From Porphyromonas sp. (GTDB lineage Bacteria > Bacteroidota > Bacteroidia > Bacteroidales > Porphyromonadaceae), in the NCBI GenBank assembly GCA_022772085.1, contig JALFBN010000011.1, positions 62,001 through 126,000 on the forward strand: 64,000 bases of DNA, given 5' to 3'. Shown here piece by piece: positions 35,726-46,123 of this stretch; within the stretch, counting starts at the first letter, position 1, and each line of letters starts with the position of its first letter. Position numbers and translations under genes: made by a program. The notes below the pieces were generated by a model. It saw only the letters and a program-made list of their open reading frames with translations. It ran no database searches and was not told the DNA's origin.

Positions 35726-38347
35726 ATGAACAACGACACCGTATATAACCCCTCCGAGATCGAGAGTAAATGGTATCAGTATTGGTTGGAGCAAAAACAT
35801 TTTGCCTCCACCCCCGATGAGCGTGAACCCTACACTGTGGTAATTCCACCTCCTAACGTAACGGGGGTATTGCACATGGGACATATGCTTAACAACACTA
35901 TTCAGGACATTTTGGTGCGTCGGGCTCGTTTGCAGGGGTATAACGCTTGTTGGGTACCCGGTACGGATCACGCATCTATTGCCACAGAAGCCAAAGTGGT
36001 AGCTCGTCTAGCCGAACAGGGCATCGACAAACGCTCCCTCTCGCGTGAGAAGTTTTTGGAATATGCTTGGGAGTGGACACACGAGCATGGAGGGATTATC
36101 CTAGAGCAACTCAAGCGATTGGGTGCCTCTTGCGATTGGGACAGAACTGCCTTTACCCTTGACGAGAAGCGTTCCGAATCGGTTATCAAAGTTTTTTGCG
36201 ACCTCTTTGAGAGTGGATTGATCTATCGTGGAGTGCGCATCGTGAATTGGGATCCCAAAGCCCAAACCGCTCTATCGGACGAAGAGGTTATTTACAAAGA
36301 GGAGCACAGTAAGCTCTACTACCTTAAATATAACATAGAGGGAAGTGATGACTATTTGACCATTGCCACCACACGCCCCGAAACCATTATGGGAGATACC
36401 GCTGTGTGCGTTCACCCCGAAGACCCACGCTATCAGCAATACATCGGGCAACACGCCATCGTACCCCTCGTGGGTCGATCAATCCCCATTATTGCGGACG
36501 AATATGTGGATCGTGAGTTCGGTACAGGGTGCCTTAAAGTGACTCCTGCACACGACGTAAATGACTACAACCTCGGTCAGAAGCACAATTTGGAGTCAAT
36601 TGATATATTCAATGACAATGGTACGCTTAACGAAAAGGGTGCTCCCTACACAGGGATGGATCGCTTCGACGTACGTCACCGGATTGCTAAAGACCTACAA
36701 AGAGCCGGATTACTGATCAAAGAGGAGGATTACACCAATAAGGTGGGTTGTAGCGAACGGACGCAAGTCCCCATCGAACCTAAGCTCTCGATGCAGTGGT
36801 TCCTCAAGATGGAAGAGCTTGCCAAGCCTGCCCTCGAAGCTGTTGAAGCGGACGAGGTACGCCTGATCCCCTCCAAATTCAAAAATGTGTACCGCCACTG
36901 GATGGAAAATGTAAAGGACTGGTGCATCAGTCGCCAATTGTGGTGGGGACATCGTATCCCTGCCTACTATCTCCCTCAAGGTGGATTTGTAGTAGCCCCC
37001 TCTCGAGAGGAGGCACTCGAGAAGGCACGCATCGAAACACAAAACCCCGACCTCTCGCTAGAAGATCTCAGAGAAGAAGAGGATTGCCTGGACACGTGGT
37101 TCTCCTCTTGGTTATGGCCCATCACGGTTTTCGGAGCTATTGATGATAAAGAAAACGCCGATCTGAATTATTATTACCCCACCGCCACCCTCGTGACAGG
37201 TCCCGATATCCTTTTCTTTTGGGTAGCTCGTATGATCATAGCAGGATACCGTTACCAAGGCAAACGCCCCTTCCGTGATGTTTACCTTACGGGGATCGTG
37301 CGTGATGCCCTTGGGCGCAAAATGTCCAAGACGCTAGGCAACTCCCCAAACCCTCTAGACCTTATTGATAAATATGGTGCTGATGGCGTGCGTGTGGGCA
37401 TGATGATGGCGACCTCCGCTGGTAACGATCTCCTATATGACGAGAGCCTACTGGAGCAGGGACGTAACTTTTGCAACAAGATTTGGAATAGTTACCGACT
37501 GATCTCCAACTGGCAAACAGACACCACGCAAGAGACAAGCCCCTCGAATCGTCTGGCAATCGAGTGGTTCCGCCACCGCTTGGCAGAGACTCTGGCAGAG
37601 ATTGACGACCTGATGAGTAAGTACCGCATCAGCGAGGCAATGACCGTAGCCTATAAACTTTTCAAAGATGACTTCTCGGCCTTCTATCTCGAAGCCATCA
37701 AGCCTCCCTTTGGCACACCTATCGATGGAGCAACTCTCGAAGCCACACGCCGCTATTTGGAGATCCTACTCCAAACGCTCCACCCCTTCATGCCCTTCAT
37801 CACCGAAGAGCTTTGGCAAGATATGGCTCCGCGACAAAAGGGAGAGACCATTATGTACACCCGTTGCGCACCCTTGGGTACACCTGAAACAGAGCTCCTC
37901 TCGGGGATCTCAGCCACTCGAGATCTCATCACGCAGGTGCGCAATGTACGTACAACTCACAACATTCCTCGTTCTGAAGAACTCACTCTACAATGTGGTC
38001 AAGGGCACTTTGCCATAGCGGACTGCCTCGTCCAAAAACTCGCCGGAGTACGTTGCGAGGCTCTCGTATCGGCAGAGAGTGGATCTTCTTCCGCCACCTT
38101 CATCATAGGGACAACCTCTTACGCCATCCCCATTGACAACTATATAGACAAGGGAGCTCTCCGAGAAAAATTGGAAGCAGACCTCAAACATCAGCAAGGA
38201 TTCTTGGCAGGCGTACGCAAAAAGCTCTCCAATGAGCGTTTTGTCGCCAGTGCCCCCGAGGCGGTAGTAGCCCTTGAACGCAAAAAAGAAGCCGATGCCC
38301 TAGCTCGTATTGCAGCCCTAGAGACACAACTGAAGAATCTTGCATAA
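35726..38347 (+). CDS. valS: Valyl-tRNA synthetase
   Basis: Charges tRNA-Val. The 873-residue class I enzyme has the HIGH motif as HMGH in [15 protein letters not shown], the editing domain (~190-330) with [20 protein letters not shown], the tryptophan-containing [10 protein letters not shown], and the signature KMSKT in [18 protein letters not shown]. The C-terminal coiled-coil arm that identifies ValRS is present ([19 protein letters not shown]). Length is normal. Confidence 0.97.
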   Translation: MNNDTVYNPSEIESKWYQYWLEQKHFASTPDEREPYTVVIPPPNVTGVLHMGHMLNNTIQDILVRRARLQGYNACWVPGTDHASIATEAKVVARLAEQGIDKRSLSREKFLEYAWEWTHEHGGIILEQLKRLGASCDWDRTAFTLDEKRSESVIKVFCDLFESGLIYRGVRIVNWDPKAQTALSDEEVIYKEEHSKLYYLKYNIEGSDDYLTIATTRPETIMGDTAVCVHPEDPRYQQYIGQHAIVPLVGRSIPIIADEYVDREFGTGCLKVTPAHDVNDYNLGQKHNLESIDIFNDNGTLNEKGAPYTGMDRFDVRHRIAKDLQRAGLLIKEEDYTNKVGCSERTQVPIEPKLSMQWFLKMEELAKPALEAVEADEVRLIPSKFKNVYRHWMENVKDWCISRQLWWGHRIPAYYLPQGGFVVAPSREEALEKARIETQNPDLSLEDLREEEDCLDTWFSSWLWPITVFGAIDDKENADLNYYYPTATLVTGPDILFFWVARMIIAGYRYQGKRPFRDVYLTGIVRDALGRKMSKTLGNSPNPLDLIDKYGADGVRVGMMMATSAGNDLLYDESLLEQGRNFCNKIWNSYRLISNWQTDTTQETSPSNRLAIEWFRHRLAETLAEIDDLMSKYRISEAMTVAYKLFKDDFSAFYLEAIKPPFGTPIDGATLEATRRYLEILLQTLHPFMPFITEELWQDMAPRQKGETIMYTRCAPLGTPETELLSGISATRDLITQVRNVRTTHNIPRSEELTLQCGQGHFAIADCLVQKLAGVRCEALVSAESGSSSATFIIGTTSYAIPIDNYIDKGALREKLEADLKHQQGFLAGVRKKLSNERFVASAPEAVVALERKKEADALARIAALETQLKNLA

Positions 38348-38403
38348 TCAGAGGGGTTGTATACGATCCACACCAGAGATAAGTAGCGTTTAGATATGAT
38401 ATT

Positions 38404-38859
38404 ATGACTTTAGAGAAAACTTCGCTCCTACTGGAAAAGACCTTCCAACGGGTTATTGACCACTGTCGTGAGCAGACGAAGGTCTATTACGACCTTTTTG
38501 TTACGATGGATTATACCGAAGGACGCATCACAATTATGGACGAAGACGATAACATCCTAGCAGAAGAGATGCTGTTTGACTATGCTCAAGGAGAGGGAGA
38601 GAAGACGAATAAAATCCAATGTTCTCGTGATGAACTCAAACAATTACTCCGAAGTGTTGTCGAACGTCTCCGCATGGAGGGAGCCTTTGAGGATGTCTTT
38701 GGCGAGCCCTTCTCCATATCCTACCTTGCTAATAACGAAGAAGATACTAATGAAGAGTTACTATTCTTACATGACGATGTAACCTTGCTAGACTCTCCTT
38801 TGATGGAGCATTTGGATGAGGATCTCGATAATTTTTTCCGATCCTTGCTTGGGAAATAG
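38404..38859 (+). CDS. Acidic hypothetical protein
   Basis: A 151-residue protein with no family I recognise. It is very acidic, with a mixed alpha/beta look: helical start (LEKTSLLLEKTFQRVIDHC), strands (YDLFVTMDYTEGRITIMDE), a helix (ELKQLLRSVVERLRM) and an acidic tail (EHLDEDLDNFFRSLL). No signal peptide or membrane helix is seen. It follows valS by 56 bases and precedes tRNA-Thr, and codon use is like its neighbours, so it is probably a real gene. Confidence 0.7.
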   Translation: MTLEKTSLLLEKTFQRVIDHCREQTKVYYDLFVTMDYTEGRITIMDEDDNILAEEMLFDYAQGEGEKTNKIQCSRDELKQLLRSVVERLRMEGAFEDVFGEPFSISYLANNEEDTNEELLFLHDDVTLLDSPLMEHLDEDLDNFFRSLLGK

Positions 38860-38878
38860 GATTTAATTACTACCTTTG
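38849..38878 (+). promoter_or_regulatory. Promoter of tRNA-Thr
   Basis: TTG at 38849-38851 and TACCTTTG at 38871-38878 are 19 bases apart, as in the tRNA-Phe promoter. It overlaps the end of the preceding coding region. The tRNA begins 69 bases later. Confidence 0.7.
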
Positions 38879-38947
38879 CACTGCATTTTCCGAAGGGGGA
38901 GTGAGAAGTAGAGGCTTCAAACTCTGAAAAAGGAGAGATGCAAAGTT

Positions 38948-39020
38948 GCCGAAATAGCTCAGTTGGTAGAGCAACTCATTCGTAATGAGTAGGTCGCCGG
39001 TTCGAGTCCGGCTTTCGGCT
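38948..39020 (+). tRNA. tRNA-Thr (CGT)
   Basis: The 73-nt cloverleaf has acceptor stem GCCGAAA/TTTCGGC, anticodon stem ACTCA/TGAGT with loop TTCGTAA giving CGT, and T arm containing GGTTCGAGTCC. The discriminator is T at 39020 and CCA is not encoded. Confidence 0.95.
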
Positions 39021-39044
39021 CTTAGAGTGATAAGGATAGAGAAA

Positions 39045-39083
39045 CCCTCTTTGGATCCAAATTGGATCCGAAGGGGGATTTTT
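39045..39083 (+). terminator. Terminator after tRNA-Thr
   Basis: CCCTCTTTGGATCC pairs with GGATCCGAAGGGGG with G-T pairs only, around the loop AAATT, and ATTTTT follows. Confidence 0.85.
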
Positions 39084-39128
39084 GTTATTGTCACTCTGCT
39101 TAAAAGATGTAGGAATAGAGGTATTCAC

Positions 39129-39136
39129 TATCTTTG
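39129..39136 (+). promoter_or_regulatory. -7 box (TATCTTTG) of phosphoglucomutase
   Basis: TATCTTTGC matches the consensus and lies 69 bases before the ATG at 39206. Confidence 0.6.
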
Positions 39137-39205
39137 CGGTAGCTTCGTACTTTACGTACAAAGGAAGTAAAACGCAATAGGTTATCAAGGAGTAATAGAA
39201 CCCTT

Positions 39206-40954
39206 ATGGACAATAAAGAACTGATTTTAGAAGTAACCAAGAAAGCCCAAAAGTGGCTCTCGCCTGAATACGATGAAGCAACACAACAGGAGGTCCAAGC
39301 GATGCTTCAAGCTGAAGATCCTGCCGCCCTTATAGATGCCTTTTATAAAGATCTCGAATTCGGCACAGGAGGCTTACGCGGGGTTATGGGTGCAGGAACC
39401 AACCGCATGAACCGATATACCGTGGCTATGGCGACGCAAGGGCTTGCCAACTATCTAAATAAAGCCTTCGCCGGACAAAAGGAGATTTCCGTGGTTATAG
39501 GACATGATTGCCGCAACAATAGTCGCTACTTCTGCGAGATCGCGGCTGCCGTATTCTCCGCCAACAACATAAAGGTCTACCTCTTTGAATCGCTCCGTCC
39601 CACTCCTGAGATCTCATTTGCGATCCGTCATTTGGGATGTCAAAGCGGAGTGATGGTAACCGCTTCGCACAATCCTAAGATTTACAATGGTTATAAAGCC
39701 TACTGGAGTGACGGGGCGCAGATGATCGCTCCACATGACGTCAATACGATAGAGGAAGTCAGTCGCATTCGCTCCATCAGCGAAGTAAAACAGGAGGCAC
39801 GTCTCGAATTGATTCAAGAGATCGGTGAAGAGATCGACCGTGTATTCATCGAAGCGGTTAAAGGTCTATCACTAGCTCCTGACTCCGTGGCTCGGCATCA
39901 CGATATGCCCATCGTCTACACGCCCATTCACGGCACCGGACGTTACATGGTACCTAACGCATTGGCTGCTTTTGGATTCGACAACATCATACACGTACCC
40001 GAACAGGATGTAATCAGTGGAGACTTTCCCACGGTAGAATCTCCCAATCCCGAAGAGCCCAAAGCTCTCACACTTGCAATAGCTCGTGCCGAAGAGACAG
40101 GAGCAAACCTCGTCTTGGCCTCCGATCCCGATGGGGATCGTATCGGGGTGGCTGTACGTGGAAAGGATGGATCTATGCACCTCGTCAATGGCAATCAGAT
40201 CTGTACCCTACTGACCTATTACTCTATCGTTCGTCGCAAAGAACTCGGAGATCTCCGAACTGATGACTACGTCATCAAAACCATTGTAACGACGGACTTG
40301 ATCAAATTCATCGCGCAACAAGAGGGGGTTAAGCTCTACGACTGCTACACAGGATTCAAATGGATTGCTAATATAATCCGTGAAAACGAGGGAAAATGTC
40401 GCTATATCGGTGGAGGTGAAGAGAGTTACGGCTACTTGTGGGAAGAGTTCATCCGAGATAAAAGTTCCGTATCGGCCTGTGCCATCTTTGCCGAAATGAC
40501 TGCTTGGGCTTTAGACAAGGGCTGGAGCATTGATGATCTCTTAACCCATATATATACGACCTACGGATATTTTGCCGACAAAGGACACTACATTGTGCGT
40601 CAAGGCAAAACAGGTGCTGAGGAGATTCTCGACATGATGGTCAATTACAGAAACAATCCACTCCAAACTCTGGCAGGGAGTCCCATTGTAGAGGTACTTG
40701 ACTACGATAAGTTAGAGGGGTACAATGTGAAGACGGGCGAGACCTATCCCCTTTCGATGCCTACAACAAGTAACGTCCTTCAATATATCGCTGCCGACGG
40801 ATCCAAGCTATCCATCCGTCCTTCGGGTACAGAGCCTAAGATTAAGTACTACATAGGGATTCGTGAGATTATGGCAACCAATGCCGAACTTCCGCTAGCG
40901 GAACAACGAGCTCAGAATCGTATTGCAGAACTATTCCAGCAACTCGGTATCTAA
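39206..40954 (+). CDS. Phospho-sugar mutase (phosphoglucomutase/phosphomannomutase)
   Basis: Interconverts hexose 1- and 6-phosphates for glycan and glycolytic metabolism. The 582 residues carry all four family motifs: phosphoserine loop TASHNPKIYNGYKAY, metal loop ASDPDGDRIG, sugar loop GGGEESYG and phosphate loop RPSGTEPKIKYY. Length fits the long PgcA-type group. Substrate preference for glucose or mannose cannot be decided from sequence. The next gene begins 7 bases after the stop. Confidence 0.93.
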   Translation: MDNKELILEVTKKAQKWLSPEYDEATQQEVQAMLQAEDPAALIDAFYKDLEFGTGGLRGVMGAGTNRMNRYTVAMATQGLANYLNKAFAGQKEISVVIGHDCRNNSRYFCEIAAAVFSANNIKVYLFESLRPTPEISFAIRHLGCQSGVMVTASHNPKIYNGYKAYWSDGAQMIAPHDVNTIEEVSRIRSISEVKQEARLELIQEIGEEIDRVFIEAVKGLSLAPDSVARHHDMPIVYTPIHGTGRYMVPNALAAFGFDNIIHVPEQDVISGDFPTVESPNPEEPKALTLAIARAEETGANLVLASDPDGDRIGVAVRGKDGSMHLVNGNQICTLLTYYSIVRRKELGDLRTDDYVIKTIVTTDLIKFIAQQEGVKLYDCYTGFKWIANIIRENEGKCRYIGGGEESYGYLWEEFIRDKSSVSACAIFAEMTAWALDKGWSIDDLLTHIYTTYGYFADKGHYIVRQGKTGAEEILDMMVNYRNNPLQTLAGSPIVEVLDYDKLEGYNVKTGETYPLSMPTTSNVLQYIAADGSKLSIRPSGTEPKIKYYIGIREIMATNAELPLAEQRAQNRIAELFQQLGI

Positions 40955-40961
40955 GATCACT

Positions 40962-42170
40962 ATGAGTCCTATGCCCATGCTCCCCTCCTCTCTTAATCGC
41001 ATACTTCGATGGATGGAACAGACCGTTCACACGATAGCTGTCTTCGGTCGTAAGATTGGGACTGCAATACGTACAAAAGCCAATGCCTTGCACGTACCAA
41101 AAGCGAACAGCACCTCCAACAAAAAAGATTATAGGTGGAGAGCATGGGGTGAGGCTCTAAAGCATTTTGGGAAAAGCCTCCTTGATCTCTATCTTCGTCT
41201 AGAACAAGAATTCATCAAATTGTGCACCTCCGTCGGAAAATTTGTTGCCCTGAAGTTTCCAAAGTTTGGCGGAGTACAAAAACAAATGCAGGGCATCTGC
41301 CGTCCGCTTGCACCCTATAAGAGAATTATCGGACGTTCTCTCTTTTGGGGATCGATCCTCATCTTACTGATCATCCTCGTTGCAACATGTAGCCGAAGTT
41401 GCCATACAAGTACGAAAAGTAATGCTATCGACCCACATACCAATACAACAAGTATCGACTACACCTACGACTTCACCCTAGGCTATGCACAAGCCTTTCC
41501 CGATGAAAACCCGGCACATCTCGATGCCGCTCAACGACTAGGTATAACCCCTATTTCCGACTCGGCCTCCCGAGCAGAAGCACTCAGCCGTATGGTAGAA
41601 CTCGTTACCAATAATTATTACAAGGTGGATTCCCTAGAACACTCCATCCCTTACCTTGTGCCCGAAGCCCGCGATTTTGTCAATGACCTCGGAACGGATT
41701 TTGCCGAAACGCTTAAAAGCAAACACCTCCCCCCACACAAATTCATCGTAACCAGTGTGACCCGAACTCTAGAGCAAACGGCGAATCTGAATAAGAAAAA
41801 CCGCAACTCTAAGGAGGAGAGCGCACACTGCTATGGCACAACAATAGACATTAGTTGGAAACGATTTGACCCCATTGCTCCCCAAGCAAAAAAGCTAAAA
41901 GAGGGATCTAACATCATGCTCCCCGAAGGAATCAGTAGTGAAACAAAAGGAGAAAACTCCTTTGACGAACAACTAAAAACAGCCCTAGCCTCCGTCCTCC
42001 ATCAGTATCGCATATCAGGACGATGCCTCGTAAAATACGAACGTAAGCAAGCCTGTTTTCATATTACAATAGATCGCCGTCGCCCCTCTTTGAGCGACTT
42101 TGCAAAAGATCTATCCCGCTTCATCCTTCCCACTTCCGATACAACTCAACAAGGATTGCTAGAAAAATAA
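40962..42170 (+). CDS. DUF5715 protein, M15 peptidase-like, membrane anchored
   Basis: A 402-residue protein starting at ATG 40962. The first ~120 residues are basic and probably cytoplasmic. One helix (SLFWGSILILLIILVAT) follows, then an extracytoplasmic domain. That domain contains ESAHCYGTTIDISW, which fits the SxHxxGxxxD zinc motif of VanY-type D-Ala-D-Ala carboxypeptidases, and a later His in ACFHITIDRR in the place of the second motif. This suggests a peptidoglycan-trimming enzyme. The long N-terminal cytoplasmic part is unusual for the family. It is likely co-transcribed with the mutase. Activity is inferred from motif alignment by eye. Confidence 0.7.
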   Translation: MSPMPMLPSSLNRILRWMEQTVHTIAVFGRKIGTAIRTKANALHVPKANSTSNKKDYRWRAWGEALKHFGKSLLDLYLRLEQEFIKLCTSVGKFVALKFPKFGGVQKQMQGICRPLAPYKRIIGRSLFWGSILILLIILVATCSRSCHTSTKSNAIDPHTNTTSIDYTYDFTLGYAQAFPDENPAHLDAAQRLGITPISDSASRAEALSRMVELVTNNYYKVDSLEHSIPYLVPEARDFVNDLGTDFAETLKSKHLPPHKFIVTSVTRTLEQTANLNKKNRNSKEESAHCYGTTIDISWKRFDPIAPQAKKLKEGSNIMLPEGISSETKGENSFDEQLKTALASVLHQYRISGRCLVKYERKQACFHITIDRRRPSLSDFAKDLSRFILPTSDTTQQGLLEK

Positions 42171-42217
42171 AATTAGGTTCCCCCACACACAAGGAGGCAT
42201 GAAAGAAAAAGACAAAT

Positions 42218-43525
42218 ATGTCACAGATATCTGACCTTTCGGAATTTGAATCTTTACTTTCTTTGTGCGAGGAATACGAATTTGAGAATAAAAAGGAGAC
42301 AGAATCTTACCTATACCTAGCCGATGAAGTGGGCAAGTTGATTTCAGAGTCAGAAAATAAGCCTCTATATGATATAAATCTTCTTGATCTCTTCAATGTA
42401 ACAGAACCAATGACAAGCACGATAATCTCACTGATATTGAAGTATAAAATATCAGGAGATTATGTGCTGTGTAGATCCTTTATCAAAACATTTTTAGAAC
42501 CACGAGAGTTTCGGATGGAGTGGTTCGAGACTCCTCTGATTACAGCAGAAAAAGACAGATTGGACGTCTGTATCCAAGAGCCCGATAAGTATGCAATTAT
42601 AATAGAGAATAAACTTAAAGGGGCAGAATTCCAACGAAATCAAATAGCCCGATATATTGAGAAAATGAGAAAAAAGGGATACAATGATGATCGGATTTTC
42701 ATCATTGTATTACCTGATCGTATTGATCAGCAATTATTTAACCACATAAATAAATCAGTGTGGTATCTTCCAAATGATTGGCTATCTCCGAATCAAGAAA
42801 GAGCATGTGCATACGACAAATTGAGTTGCAAATGTGACTTAGATCTTCCATTCGAGTTTTGCAACGGATGCGAAAAAGATCTGCTTGAAAAGTTTGAACA
42901 TCGAACGGACATACTGGATTTGAATTTTATTGAATGGCTTGAGGATAAGTGTATTCCGAAAATTCCAAAAAGAGAAATAGTATTGAGATCTGCAGTAGAG
43001 CAATTTGTAGACTTTCTGAAAGGGATATTCAATAAAAGATTAAATGACAAAATGATTATGGAGTTAGAACAGTTTTTGCGCAAGAAACTCCTTTGCGAGC
43101 AGAAAGAGCCATTAGAGCAATGGAACCTTATAAAGAGTAAAAAGAAAGAGATTGGAGATTTATTGACCGGCTTAACGGGGCTTCAATCTTCAGTTGGTAA
43201 AGATTTAGTAGACAAGTGGAAAGAACAACTTACAGGCAAATGGCATAACCTGAGATTTAAAGAGAAAGGGACTTTTTATATTGAGATTCTTGGCATAAAA
43301 TGTGGATGTTGGTGTGACAATGAGCAGGGACCATACTGGGGATTTCAATGCGAGAATCCTAACGAAGAGCAAAAAGAATTTGTTGAAAAGATCTTAGAGA
43401 GGGTAGATGTTGATTCCTCAAAAAGCACAAACACATGGATAGCTTGGGATTACACCTTAAAAGGCGCTGAACTCTGTGAAACATTTTATCAAGCCGCAAA
43501 AGACTTGAATTACTTACCAGACTAA
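42218..43525 (+). CDS. PD-(D/E)XK nuclease superfamily protein, possible defence gene
   Basis: A 435-residue cytoplasmic protein. Asp116 in DRLDVCIQ and Glu130-x-Lys132 in YAIIIENKLKG form a PD-(D/E)XK catalytic core, followed by QIARYIEKM, the helix usual in this superfamily. A cysteine group (SCKCDLDLPFEFCNGC) near residues 205-220 may bind zinc. The C-terminal ~180 residues are unassigned and contain KCGCWC. Codon use is more AT-rich than the flanking genes, and the downstream intergenic region looks unrelated, both signs of acquisition. Proteins of this kind are often found in phage-defence contexts, but no partner gene is next to it. Substrate unknown. Confidence 0.7.
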   Translation: MSQISDLSEFESLLSLCEEYEFENKKETESYLYLADEVGKLISESENKPLYDINLLDLFNVTEPMTSTIISLILKYKISGDYVLCRSFIKTFLEPREFRMEWFETPLITAEKDRLDVCIQEPDKYAIIIENKLKGAEFQRNQIARYIEKMRKKGYNDDRIFIIVLPDRIDQQLFNHINKSVWYLPNDWLSPNQERACAYDKLSCKCDLDLPFEFCNGCEKDLLEKFEHRTDILDLNFIEWLEDKCIPKIPKREIVLRSAVEQFVDFLKGIFNKRLNDKMIMELEQFLRKKLLCEQKEPLEQWNLIKSKKKEIGDLLTGLTGLQSSVGKDLVDKWKEQLTGKWHNLRFKEKGTFYIEILGIKCGCWCDNEQGPYWGFQCENPNEEQKEFVEKILERVDVDSSKSTNTWIAWDYTLKGAELCETFYQAAKDLNYLPD

Positions 43526-43716
43526 ATACACCTACTCTCCTTTTGTGCAGATTCCAGTGCCAAGTGTAATGCAGAGGAAAACAAAATCCACCACAGAAGA
43601 ATCTCTGAGGCCAATCTCTTTTTCGGACGCTCCTTCCCAAAATTGAATTGGTATTGCTATTTCTTATACATGGAATATACACAAAGGTGAAAGGAGCAGC
43701 ATATCATTTTATTGTG

Positions 43717-43724
43717 TACCTTTG
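43717..43724 (+). promoter_or_regulatory. -7 box (TACCTTTG) of the thiamine operon
   Basis: TACCTTTGC is a perfect consensus match 58 bases before the riboswitch aptamer. No clear -33 element is placed. The bases from 43526 to 43716 show nothing else recognisable. Confidence 0.65.
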
Positions 43725-43781
43725 CCCAAGATGAGCGACACAAGCCTGTACATAGGTCAAAGTGAAGCTCGCGAAAATACT

Positions 43782-43894
43782 CTTCTGGGGGTGCCAAAAG
43801 GTGAAGTAGACTGTCGCATAGATTCTATTTACCACAACATGGCTGAGATGATACCCTGAACCTGATCCAGGTAATGCTGGCGTAGGCAAAGAAG
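43782..43894 (+). promoter_or_regulatory. TPP riboswitch (thi box)
   Basis: The conserved core is present: GGGGTGCC at the 5' side, CTGAGATGATACCC, CTGATCCAGGTAATGCTGG and GGCAAAGAAG at the 3' side. CTTC at 43782-43785 pairs with GAAG at 43891-43894 to close P1. The P3 arm is enlarged by about 40 bases. It lies 141 bases before thiS and should lower expression of the whole operon when thiamine diphosphate is plentiful. A palindrome CCCTAG-TC-CTAGGG (43980-43993) in the remaining leader may belong to the expression platform; no clear terminator is seen, so control of translation is possible. Confidence 0.93.
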
Positions 43895-44035
43895 CATTCA
43901 TCGTAGATAAAAACCTAAGAGCAAGACAGGACTTTTTCTAGTAGTCAAGCTTCATTAGGTGCATATATCTCTCCATCGCCCCTAGTCCTAGGGTATTATT
44001 CGCACAAAGAAGACGAATGACTAAAGAGAGAGGTT

Positions 44036-44236
44036 ATGCAAATCAAACTCAACGGACATACAAAAACCATCGAAGAGGGGACTACCCTACTTGACTTCAT
44101 GACCACACTTGGACATACCAAGGGATACGTTGCTGTGGCGATCGATCAAGTTGTGATAAAGCGAGAGCTATGGGAAGACACTCCCCTCAAAGAGGGCAAT
44201 ACAATCCTAATCATCGGAGCAGTCAAGGGTGGATGA
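44036..44236 (+). CDS. thiS: Sulfur carrier protein ThiS
   Basis: A 66-residue ubiquitin-like protein ending in Gly-Gly (IIGAVKGG), whose C-terminus becomes a thiocarboxylate and donates sulfur for the thiazole ring. It is the first gene behind the TPP riboswitch. The sequence EEGTTLLDFMTTLG and VAIDQVVIKRELW fits the family. thiC follows after 88 bases. Confidence 0.95.
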   Translation: MQIKLNGHTKTIEEGTTLLDFMTTLGHTKGYVAVAIDQVVIKRELWEDTPLKEGNTILIIGAVKGG

Positions 44237-44318
44237 ATCAAAATCATTCCAAATTATACCGACCAAAGTCTCCCTAATAGCAAGAAATAGAATCATAAAC
44301 CCTCATAGAAAATCATAA

Positions 44319-46103
<1,785 letters not shown>

Positions 46104-46123
46104 TACTCTAAAAGAGGGATCAC

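Noticed and set aside
42199-42234. 11-codon frame with a strong AAGGAGG before it, overlapping the nuclease start
   Set aside because: Too short to judge; the AAGGAGG may instead serve the nuclease-like gene at 42218.
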